DNA from: Acetobacterium wieringae
Lineage (GTDB): Bacteria; Bacillota; Clostridia; Eubacteriales; Eubacteriaceae
Length of the DNA stretch: 42,926 bases
Direction of reading: 5' to 3'
NCBI RefSeq assembly: GCF_026646375.1
Contig: NZ_JAIPPU010000023.1
Coordinates: 1 to 42,926 of the forward strand
Made by a program: the position numbers and the translations under genes. Each line of letters opens with the position of its first letter. Positions within the stretch are counted from its first letter, which is position 1. Below, piece by piece: positions 9,951 through 17,400 of the stretch. The notes below the pieces were generated by a model. It was not told the DNA's origin. It searched no databases and saw only the letters and a list, made by a program, of their open reading frames with translations.

Positions 9951-11462
9951 TTAATTACTGCTCTCTGAAGACGTATCGTCGCCGCTGCTGCTATTGTCGG
10001 TGGTGCCTGAATCCGTTGAGCCAGAACCACTGTCCGAATTGGAGTCCGATCCAGAATCAGTACCAGTACCAGAGTCAGTGGCACCTGAACTGGAATCAGA
10101 TCCTGAAGAACTACCACCGGAGCTGGAAGAGCTCGATCCGCCCGAACTTTCGGATGATCCGGATGATTCAGTGTTGGAGTAGGAAGAACTCGAACTGCTG
10201 GAGTTGGAATAGTCACTACTGCTATCACTGGAACTGGAGTCAGTGTAGGATGAGGATGAGCCGGTACCAGCGAAGTAGGCAATGGCATCACTGATTTCCT
10301 TGACCCGGGCTGATGGTACATAGGCAGTATAGCTGCTTGAACCGGAGCTGGTTCCCGATGAGACGCTGGTATTGGAACTGGTGGTAGGGGGGGTGACATT
10401 GGTGCGGTTACCGGTGCTGGCAGTGTTGCTTTCTGTTGAGGTGTTTTCTGTTGTGGTGGAAGAACTGCCGCTGGTAGCCACGGTGTTGGTGGTCGTGGTT
10501 GATTGAACTGGTCCATAAATAAAGGCATGAAGCGCGACGACATTGTCCACCAGACTGACCGGCACCACATAAGAAACACTATTGATCATTGCGGTAGTTG
10601 CATAGGCATCGGTGGGCAGCCGGAATTCCAGAAACTGTTTGTCTGGAGAATCTAAAAAGGCCTTGGCATAGGTTGTAATTTCGCTAATTGAAAGGGTGGT
10701 TTTAATATAAGGATAGACTTTGCTTAACAGACTGAGTCCAGTCGTCATATCGATATTGAAGGCTTTAGAGGCAATTTGTTTCACAACTTCCCGCTGCCGT
10801 TCGGTTCGGTGGAAATCATCGTCACTATAACGGTTTCTGGCGTAGGCCAGGGCCTGAACCCCCGTGATCGTTTGAACGCCGGTTGTTTCCAGATAAGGGT
10901 CAGCTTTGCCAACCTTGTCATTGACATCATCGATATATTTGTTGGTCCACTCCAGGACGTCTTCGTTTTGGACATTAACTTCAACACCGCCCAATGCATC
11001 AACCGTATCGACCATGGCATCGAAATTTACGATAACATAGTCTTTGATGTTTAAATCAAAATTCTCGTTTATCGTTTTAATCGCCAATTCGGGGCCGCCG
11101 TAAGCGTAAGCAGCATTGATTTTATCAAGACTTTCATAGGTATCTTTGGTTTCCGGAATCTGAACCAATAAGTCACGCATTATAGAGGTGACTTTGATGT
11201 TACCGTTTCGGAAATCCATGGAGACGATCATAATGGTATCGGTACGATCGCCATCAACGTCGCTGCGTCCATCAACGCCAAAAACAGCAATATTGACGGT
11301 ATCAATATCGAGATCATTATTGACAGCCAATTCGGTTTCATCCATCTTGGGTTCGGCGACCATTTCATTTATTTGGCTGATGGTATTAAAGCCATATACT
11401 AGTCCAGTACCTATTAATGAGACAATCAAAAACAGGATGACTAAAATTACTTTCTTTTTCAT
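9951..11462 (-). CDS. LytR-CpsA-Psr family glycopolymer transferase with Ser-rich tail
   Basis: LCP proteins transfer undecaprenyl-linked glycopolymers to peptidoglycan on the outer face of the membrane. The protein is 503 residues: a short cytoplasmic start, one membrane helix (about 4-24), then the LCP domain with FGVDGRSDVDGDRTDTIMI, a conserved Arg in SIMRD, and ARNRYSDDDFHRTERQREVV. After about residue 320 comes a tail of roughly 184 residues dominated by Ser, Thr, Gly and Asp, broken by one ordered segment (YVPSARVKEISDAIAYFAG). The chosen ATG has AAAGGA six bases upstream; a TTG five codons earlier is less likely because it would overlap that site. It runs opposite to its neighbours, and a paralogue lies at 36581-37918. 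Confidence 0.9.
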   Translation of the reverse strand: MKKKVILVILFLIVSLIGTGLVYGFNTISQINEMVAEPKMDETELAVNNDLDIDTVNIAVFGVDGRSDVDGDRTDTIMIVSMDFRNGNIKVTSIMRDLLVQIPETKDTYESLDKINAAYAYGGPELAIKTINENFDLNIKDYVIVNFDAMVDTVDALGGVEVNVQNEDVLEWTNKYIDDVNDKVGKADPYLETTGVQTITGVQALAYARNRYSDDDFHRTERQREVVKQIASKAFNIDMTTGLSLLSKVYPYIKTTLSISEITTYAKAFLDSPDKQFLEFRLPTDAYATTAMINSVSYVVPVSLVDNVVALHAFIYGPVQSTTTTNTVATSGSSSTTTENTSTESNTASTGNRTNVTPPTTSSNTSVSSGTSSGSSSYTAYVPSARVKEISDAIAYFAGTGSSSSYTDSSSSDSSSDYSNSSSSSSSYSNTESSGSSESSGGSSSSSSGGSSSGSDSSSGATDSGTGTDSGSDSNSDSGSGSTDSGTTDNSSSGDDTSSESSN

Positions 11463-11489
11463 GAAGGTTCCTTTCAACTAGCGAACTAA

Positions 11490-11530
11490 AATCATATCAA
11501 CCAATAATACCATAAATTTGCTTAAAAAAA
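11490..11530 (-). promoter_or_regulatory. possible promoter of the LCP gene
   Basis: On the minus strand TGGTATTAT (TATTAT at 11504-11509) forms an extended -10-like element about 40 bases before the LCP start. No convincing -35 hexamer is present. The 280-base divergent gap between the LCP gene and rmlD holds this and the rmlD promoter and little else. Confidence 0.35.
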
Positions 11531-11626
11531 CATTGAATATTATTAAGGAAATAATAAATCTTGGGTAAAACTGGCTTAAGTGGGTAACGTGATAATCTTA
11601 AAAACCTGAAAGAATCTAGAAAAAAA

Positions 11627-11655
11627 TAGACTTTTATGGGGATATCAAGTATAAT
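11627..11655 (+). promoter_or_regulatory. promoter of the rml operon
   Basis: TAGACT (11627-11632) and TATAAT (11650-11655) are spaced by 17 bases, about 90 bases upstream of rmlD. The -10 is a perfect consensus and the -35 matches four of six positions. Confidence 0.65.
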
Positions 11656-11743
11656 GACAATGAATTTTTATGGCTTAACTGCATAAAAACAGCGAAAATC
11701 AGAAAATAGTTACATTAAAAAGAATGATGAAATAAGGTGAAAT

Positions 11744-12604
11744 ATGAAAATTTTATTAACCGGATCCAATGGACAGTTGGGGCGGGAATTAACCCGTCAG
11801 CTCACGAAAAAAAAGATTGATTTTGTTGGCTATGATGTTCCCGAGTTTGACATTACTGATAAAGAAAAAATGACGGCCATCATTACCAAAGAGCAACCAA
11901 CCGTAATCATCAATTGTGGGGCTCTGACCAATGTGGACGGCTGTGAGACCCAAAAAGAACTGGCCATGGCCATTAATGCGTCTGGTCCCAAACAGTTAGC
12001 TGAAATCGCCCGTGATCAGGACATTGTGCTCGTTCAGGTTTCGACGGATTATGTTTTTGATGGAAATGGGATTATTGAAGCCGGTGCAGTGCGACCTTAT
12101 CGGGAAACCGATCCCATTGATCCTAAGACGGTTTATGGCGAAAGCAAAGCGGCTGGAGAAAAAGCCGTTTCTGAAACAGCACCCAAATATTTTATTGTCC
12201 GGACAGCCTGGCTGTATGGAGATGGCAATAACTTTGTCAAAACGATGTTGGAGCTGGCATCAAAACACCCCAAATTGACGGTTGTCAATGATCAGATTGG
12301 TTCGCCGACCAGCACTGTTGATTTGGCGGCAGCGATTATCGATTTGATCCATACCGATCATTATGGATATTACCACGGCACCTGTGAAGGGCAATGTAGC
12401 TGGTACGACTTTGCCACCGAGATCTTCCGATTATCTGGCATTGACATTCCGGTGGAGCCAGTAACCTCTGAGCAGTTTGTCAGACCGGCACCGCGACCGA
12501 AGTATTCGGTTCTGGAAAACAAAGCCCTAAACGATCTTAAGATGAATCATTTCAGACCCTGGCAGGTTTCTCTGGTCGAATATCTGGATAATTTAACTAA
12601 GTAA
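11744..12604 (+). CDS. rfbD: dTDP-4-dehydrorhamnose reductase
   Basis: Last step of dTDP-L-rhamnose synthesis: NAD(P)H-dependent reduction of dTDP-4-keto-L-rhamnose. The protein is 286 residues, with the nucleotide-binding GSNGQLGREL at about 7-16, the STDYVFDG motif, and the short-chain dehydrogenase Tyr131-x3-Lys135 pair (YGESK). The ATG follows an AAGGTG site. It opens an operon in the order D-A-C-B that makes the whole pathway from glucose 1-phosphate, the product of the pgm gene upstream. Rhamnose is a common component of Gram-positive wall polysaccharides and of S-layer glycans. Confidence 0.95.
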   Translation: MKILLTGSNGQLGRELTRQLTKKKIDFVGYDVPEFDITDKEKMTAIITKEQPTVIINCGALTNVDGCETQKELAMAINASGPKQLAEIARDQDIVLVQVSTDYVFDGNGIIEAGAVRPYRETDPIDPKTVYGESKAAGEKAVSETAPKYFIVRTAWLYGDGNNFVKTMLELASKHPKLTVVNDQIGSPTSTVDLAAAIIDLIHTDHYGYYHGTCEGQCSWYDFATEIFRLSGIDIPVEPVTSEQFVRPAPRPKYSVLENKALNDLKMNHFRPWQVSLVEYLDNLTK

Positions 12605-12698
12605 AAAAAGCGTACCCGTCATGGTTTTGCGGTAGCCTGGCCTCAGAACTTACGGTACATCAGGAATCATAAAACAATTTACAAGAGAAGAGGTCATT

Positions 12699-13568
12699 AT
12701 GAAAGGTATTATATTAGCCGGAGGATCCGGCACTCGACTATATCCCATCACCCGGGCAGTGTCCAAACAATTATTGCCCATTTATGATAAACCCATGATT
12801 TACTACCCGCTGGCAACCTTGATGTTGGCGGGGATTAAAGATATTTTAATTATTTCCACACCCCACGATCTCCCGATGTTTGAACGACTTTTTGGTTCCG
12901 GGGAGGAATTGGGGTTGAATTTTGCTTATGAAGTCCAGGAAGCGCCTAATGGTTTGGCCGAGGCTTTCATTATCGGCGAAAAATTTATTGGGGATGATAG
13001 TGTTGCGCTGGTCTTAGGGGATAACATTTTCTATGGTCATGGCTTTACGGATACCATCCGAAAAGCAGCCCAACTGCAAAGCGGGGCGGTCATTTTCGGA
13101 TACCCGGTAACCGATCCGGAACGTTATGGGGTGGTTGAATTCGCTAAAGACGGAACCGTCCTCTCTATCGAAGAAAAACCGGCAAATCCAAAATCCAATT
13201 TTGCGGTGCCAGGGCTTTATTTTTATGATAATAAAGTAGTCGAAATTGCCAAAAACATTAAACCCTCGGAACGAGGGGAACTGGAAATTACCACAGTTAA
13301 TGAAACCTATTTAAAACAGGGGAATTTAAAGGTGGAACTGTTTGGTCGTGGCATGGCCTGGCTCGATACCGGTACCCACGACAGTTTAATCGAAGCCTCT
13401 AATTTTGTTGAAACGATCCAGAAAAGACAGGGGCTTTATGTATGCTGTGTCGAAGAAATTGCCTACTTACGAAATTTCATTGATAAAGAACAGTTGTTAA
13501 AACTAGCAGAACCGCTGAAGAAAACAGCTTACGGACAGTATCTGATTCAGCGTGCGAAAGGCAAGTAG
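12699..13568 (+). CDS. rfbA: glucose-1-phosphate thymidylyltransferase
   Basis: First step of dTDP-L-rhamnose synthesis, making dTDP-glucose from dTTP and glucose 1-phosphate. The protein is 289 residues, with the N-terminal signature [20 protein letters not shown], the VLGDNIFYG metal loop and the EEKP motif. An AGAGGT ribosome site precedes the ATG. The 94 bases between rfbD and this gene hold no evident promoter or terminator. The gene is followed by rfbC after eight bases. Confidence 0.96.
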   Translation: MKGIILAGGSGTRLYPITRAVSKQLLPIYDKPMIYYPLATLMLAGIKDILIISTPHDLPMFERLFGSGEELGLNFAYEVQEAPNGLAEAFIIGEKFIGDDSVALVLGDNIFYGHGFTDTIRKAAQLQSGAVIFGYPVTDPERYGVVEFAKDGTVLSIEEKPANPKSNFAVPGLYFYDNKVVEIAKNIKPSERGELEITTVNETYLKQGNLKVELFGRGMAWLDTGTHDSLIEASNFVETIQKRQGLYVCCVEEIAYLRNFIDKEQLLKLAEPLKKTAYGQYLIQRAKGK

Positions 13569-13576
13569 GTAGACGG

Positions 13577-14143
13577 ATGGCAAAGATTAATGTAATTAAG
13601 ACAAAAATTGACGGACTGGTGATCATTGAACCATCGGTTTTTGGCGACCATCGTGGTTATTTTATGGAAACCTATAATGAGGAAGAATTTCACAAAGCCG
13701 GTTTAACGATGCGCTTTGTTCAGGATAATGAATCCAAATCCGGTAAAGGCGTCTTACGGGGGCTACATTTTCAGACCAAATTCTCCCAGGGAAAACTGGT
13801 ACGGGTGACCCGGGGTGAGGTTTATGATGTCGCCGTGGATCTGCGAAATGGCTCACCCACCTATGGACAATGGGCTGGGGTGTTGCTGACCGAGGCCAAT
13901 AAGACCATGTTTTATATCCCGGAAGGCTTTGCCCATGGGTTTTTAGTGGTTTCTGAAGAAGCCGTGTTTAACTATAAATGTACCAATCTATATGCCCCGG
14001 AATACGATGGCGGAATCCGCTGGAATGATCCGGAAGTAGGGATCGAGTGGCCGCTGGATACAATCGATGCGGTGCTGCTTTCAGAAAAAGACGGACAGCT
14101 GCCCTTCTTAAGTGAGATCCGAGACACCTTAAGATTTGAATAG
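13577..14143 (+). CDS. rfbC: dTDP-4-dehydrorhamnose 3,5-epimerase
   Basis: Epimerises dTDP-4-keto-6-deoxyglucose at C3 and C5. The protein is 188 residues, a single cupin-type barrel, with the catalytic His64 in VLRGLHFQ and the family segment FYIPEGFAHGF, followed by the YAPEYDGGIRWND region. The ribosome site (TAGGTAGACGG) is modest, but the gene is tightly packed behind rfbA. Its length and motifs are typical of the family. Confidence 0.95.
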   Translation: MAKINVIKTKIDGLVIIEPSVFGDHRGYFMETYNEEEFHKAGLTMRFVQDNESKSGKGVLRGLHFQTKFSQGKLVRVTRGEVYDVAVDLRNGSPTYGQWAGVLLTEANKTMFYIPEGFAHGFLVVSEEAVFNYKCTNLYAPEYDGGIRWNDPEVGIEWPLDTIDAVLLSEKDGQLPFLSEIRDTLRFE

Positions 14144-14176
14144 ATTGAATTCGATAGAGATAGAAATGGAGTAATC

Positions 14177-15280
14177 ATGAAAACAGTATTAGTCACCGGT
14201 GGTGCCGGATTTATTGGCTCAAACTTTGTAAAATACATGCTCAATCAGCACCCGGATTATAAAATCGTTAATGTCGATGCGTTAACCTATGCCGGAAATC
14301 TGGAAAACTTGACGGATATTGAAAACAGTCTCAATTATGTTTTTGAACGTGGGGATATTGTCGACCGGTCGTTTATTCAGAATCTTTTTGACACCTACAA
14401 TTTTGATATGGTCGTGAACTTTGCCGCCGAATCCCATGTTGACCGCAGCATTGAAGATCCGGAGATCTTCATTAAAACCAATGTGATGGGTACCTTGGTA
14501 CTTTTGGATGAAGCCAAAAATCACTGGCAAACCGGGAAAGATGACTGCGGTTACCCGACCTATCGGGCTGGGGTTCGCTATCATCAGGTTTCCACCGATG
14601 AGGTTTATGGAGCCCTGGGAAAAACGGGGATGTTTACAGAAACTACCCCGATTGCGCCCAACAGTCCTTATTCGGCATCGAAGGCCAGCGCCGATCTGGT
14701 GGTTCGATCCTATGGACAGACCTTTAAATTGCCAATTACCATCAGTCGCTGTTCCAATAACTACGGTCCTTACCATTTTCCGGAAAAACTGATTCCACTG
14801 ATGATTTCTAATGTAGTGGCGTTAAAAAGCCTGCCGGTTTATGGCGATGGCATGCAGATTCGAGACTGGCTCCACGTTAAAGATCATTGCAGTGGCATTG
14901 ACACCATTCTTCAAAAAGGGGTGGCCGGTGAAGTTTATAATATTGGTGGAAATAATGAAAAAGCCAATCTGGAGATTGTCAATTTAATTATTGAAAATGT
15001 TGGGGAAATGCTCCGCTCCGGGAAATATCCAATTGATAATGATGGGTCAAAAATCAGCAAAGAACTGATTACCTATGTTGAGGATCGCCTGGGACATGAC
15101 CGTCGTTACGCCATTGATAACACCAAAATCACCACCGAACTGGGCTGGGAACCATCCTACACCTTCGAACAGGGAATTGTTGAGACCATTGAATGGTATC
15201 TAAACAATCAGGCATGGCTGGAACAGGTTAAGTCGGGTGACTATCAACAGTATTACGAAAATATGTACTCGAAAAAGTAG
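14177..15280 (+). CDS. rfbB: dTDP-glucose 4,6-dehydratase
   Basis: NAD-dependent dehydratase that converts dTDP-glucose to dTDP-4-keto-6-deoxyglucose. The protein is 367 residues, slightly longer than many homologues because of a short insertion near residue 115-125 (KDDCGYPTYRAGVRY). It has TGGAGFIGSNF at the N-terminus, the dehydratase-specific Thr140-Asp141-Glu142 (STDEVYG), and Tyr165-x3-Lys169. It ends the rml operon and is followed by a hairpin with a weak T-tract before the ABC exporter genes. Confidence 0.95.
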   Translation: MKTVLVTGGAGFIGSNFVKYMLNQHPDYKIVNVDALTYAGNLENLTDIENSLNYVFERGDIVDRSFIQNLFDTYNFDMVVNFAAESHVDRSIEDPEIFIKTNVMGTLVLLDEAKNHWQTGKDDCGYPTYRAGVRYHQVSTDEVYGALGKTGMFTETTPIAPNSPYSASKASADLVVRSYGQTFKLPITISRCSNNYGPYHFPEKLIPLMISNVVALKSLPVYGDGMQIRDWLHVKDHCSGIDTILQKGVAGEVYNIGGNNEKANLEIVNLIIENVGEMLRSGKYPIDNDGSKISKELITYVEDRLGHDRRYAIDNTKITTELGWEPSYTFEQGIVETIEWYLNNQAWLEQVKSGDYQQYYENMYSKK

Positions 15281-15290
15281 AATAGCTATA

Positions 15291-15325
15291 AAAGAAAAAG
15301 CACAGTTTTTGTGCTTTTTCATTTA
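15291..15325 (+). terminator. probable weak terminator between rfbB and the ABC exporter
   Basis: GAAAAAGCAC (15294-15303) pairs with GTGCTTTTTC (15311-15320) over a seven-base loop. The T-tract lies mostly within the stem and is followed by ATTTAAAAT, so termination may be incomplete. No strong promoter follows before the next gene, which begins 22 bases downstream. Confidence 0.65.
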
Positions 15326-15346
15326 AAATAAGAATGAGGTGTCAGT

Positions 15347-16156
15347 TTGTACTTGTTTAAAGATTTAATGGATTATCTCAAAGATTTGTATGCGAACCGG
15401 AAATTGATCCAGAAATTTTCCATCAATGATTTTAAGTCCCGATACGCCGGTTCGTTTTTGGGGATAATGTGGGCGTTTATTCAGCCGACTGTTAACATTG
15501 CCGTGTACTGGTTTGTTTTTGGTGTGGGATTAAAATCACCACCAACTAATGGTGTACCATTTATTTTATATCTCATCACTGGGATCATTGTCTGGTTTTT
15601 CTTTTCTGAATCATTTGTCAATGGAACCAATTGTTTCCGGGAATACAGTTATCTGGTTAAAAAGGTGACCTTTAATATTAAGATCCTACCGACAGTAAAA
15701 ATAATTTCATCACTATATACCCACATTTTCTTTATTGGCTTTGCAATAGTGATGTTACTCGTCTATAATCATTCATTGTCACTGCACTTTATTCAGATTT
15801 TGTATTATCTACTTTGCCTAATGGTTCTGTTAACGGGTCTAACTTGGATAACTGCTTCGATGCAGCCATTTTTTACAGACATTTTGCAGTTTATTAATGT
15901 CGGGATGCAGGTGTTGTTCTGGGGAACGCCAATTGTAGTGCCTGTTGAAACATATCCTGAAAATCTATTATGGATCATGAAACTAAATCCTTTATATTAT
16001 ATTGTCCAAGGATATAGAGAAAGCTTTTTCGGAACCGGCTGGTTTTGGGAACACCCCGTGATGACAGCGTACTTCTGGGGTTTTAGCTTTGTATTGCTGC
16101 TAATCGGAATCGCAGTGTATCGAAAATTAAGACCGCATTTTGCTGATGTCTTATAG
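15347..16156 (+). CDS. wzm: ABC-2 type polysaccharide export permease
   Basis: Membrane subunit of an ABC exporter for lipid-linked polysaccharide (Wzm/TagG/RfbA-type), 269 residues with about six hydrophobic helices. The N-terminal amphipathic stretch FKSRYAGSFLGIMWAFIQP and the C-terminal LNPLYYIVQGYRES segment are characteristic of the family. The start is TTG with GAGGTG seven bases upstream; a downstream Met (MDYLKDL) would shorten the conserved amphipathic N-terminus. The ATPase partner follows directly. The presence of this pair suggests the glycan is completed in the cytoplasm before export, unlike Wzy-dependent polymers. Confidence 0.93.
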   Translation: MYLFKDLMDYLKDLYANRKLIQKFSINDFKSRYAGSFLGIMWAFIQPTVNIAVYWFVFGVGLKSPPTNGVPFILYLITGIIVWFFFSESFVNGTNCFREYSYLVKKVTFNIKILPTVKIISSLYTHIFFIGFAIVMLLVYNHSLSLHFIQILYYLLCLMVLLTGLTWITASMQPFFTDILQFINVGMQVLFWGTPIVVPVETYPENLLWIMKLNPLYYIVQGYRESFFGTGWFWEHPVMTAYFWGFSFVLLLIGIAVYRKLRPHFADVL

Positions 16157-16188
16157 AAAATATTGATCACGGATCAATGGAGGAAATT

Positions 16189-17385
16189 ATGTCAGATGTG
16201 GCAATAAAAATAGCCGACGTTACAAAAATATATCAGCTCTATCAACGACCGATGGATCGCTTGAAAGAATCCATGAGTCTGTTTAAGAAAAAGGAGTATC
16301 ATCATAAATTTTATGCCCTGAATAATATCAATCTGGAAATAAAAAAGGGTGAATCGATTGGGATTGTGGGTAAGAATGGATCAGGAAAATCAACCTTACT
16401 GAAGATTATTTCTGGCGTTTTGACCCAGAGCAAGGGTACTGTGTGTGTGGACGGCAAGGTATCTGCCCTACTGGAATTGGGAACTGGTTTTAATCCCGAA
16501 TATACCGGAATCGAAAACATATATTCCAATGGTCTGATCATGGGCTATAGTAAAGAAGAAATGGACGAGAAGTTGGATGATATCGTCAATTTTGCCCAGA
16601 TTGGCGAGTACATTTATCAGCCGGTTAAAACCTATTCCAGTGGCATGTTTGCCCGGTTGGCCTTTGCCACCGCTATCAATGTGGATCCGGAAATATTGAT
16701 TGTCGATGAGGTATTGGCGGTTGGTGATGCAAAATTCCAGATCAAGTGTATCAACAAAATGGAAGAATTCAAGGCCTCGGGAAAAACAGTACTTTTTGTT
16801 TCCCACACCCTGGAACAGATCAAACGTTTCTGTACCAAAGCGGTATGGATTGATCAGGGCGAAATGCGGATGTTTGACGAGGTCACCCATGTCATTGATA
16901 TGTATGAAAGTGAAATGCTCAGAGAATCGATGGAACAGAAGGCTCTTGAAGAAGGCAAACAGCTACTGGATAACTATGAAATTGAAGCGCATCTGGGAAA
17001 AATCACGGCCATGCACTGTAATAAAGAAACCATAAATACCTTTGAAGATTTTATAGTGGACATTGAATATGAGCTATATGATGATCTTTCCAGTGAACCA
17101 TTGGTAGGGGTGGCCTTTTACACCATCGACCGGCAATATATTTTTGGTCCTAACACCCATTTGGATGGGGTAAATATACCAAAAACAAAAGGAATCCATC
17201 ATGTCCGTTATGTCGTGCCCAAGCTACCACTGCTGGGTGGAAAATACGAGGTTGATATCGGACTTTTTGCCAACAAGAGCATTGTCAATCTGGACTATGA
17301 AACAGCGGCCTTTGTAATTGCGGTAGTAGCCGATTATTTTACCGAGGGTCTGGTTCATATGGAACATCAATGGGAAATCATTTAG
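16189..17385 (+). CDS. wzt: ABC polysaccharide exporter ATPase with C-terminal glycan-binding domain
   Basis: ATPase partner of the preceding permease, 398 residues. Residues 1 to about 235 form the ABC domain: Walker A GKNGSGKS (61-68), signature YSSGMFARLAFA from 149, Walker B IVDEV with Asp173-Glu174. The remaining ~155 residues form a beta-rich domain like the Wzt carbohydrate-binding domain that reads the chain end of O9a-type glycans (VGVAFYTIDRQYIFGPNTH and GKYEVDIGLF are typical). The ATG at 16189 has GGAGGA directly upstream; an ATG four codons earlier overlaps that site and is less likely. The extra domain suggests that only chains with a certain terminal sugar or modification are exported. 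Confidence 0.93.
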   Translation: MSDVAIKIADVTKIYQLYQRPMDRLKESMSLFKKKEYHHKFYALNNINLEIKKGESIGIVGKNGSGKSTLLKIISGVLTQSKGTVCVDGKVSALLELGTGFNPEYTGIENIYSNGLIMGYSKEEMDEKLDDIVNFAQIGEYIYQPVKTYSSGMFARLAFATAINVDPEILIVDEVLAVGDAKFQIKCINKMEEFKASGKTVLFVSHTLEQIKRFCTKAVWIDQGEMRMFDEVTHVIDMYESEMLRESMEQKALEEGKQLLDNYEIEAHLGKITAMHCNKETINTFEDFIVDIEYELYDDLSSEPLVGVAFYTIDRQYIFGPNTHLDGVNIPKTKGIHHVRYVVPKLPLLGGKYEVDIGLFANKSIVNLDYETAAFVIAVVADYFTEGLVHMEHQWEII

Positions 17386-17400
17386 TTTAAAAGAAAGGCT

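Noticed and set aside
9896..10579. Long open frames on both strands across the Ser-rich tail of the LCP gene
   Set aside because: They are products of the low-complexity Ser codons; translations are Pro/Val/Glu-rich low-complexity text without ribosome sites or domains.
12605..12698. Terminator or promoter in the 94-base gap between rfbD and rfbA
   Set aside because: Only an imperfect GTACCCG/CGGTAC pairing is present, with no T-run and no promoter hexamers at proper spacing.
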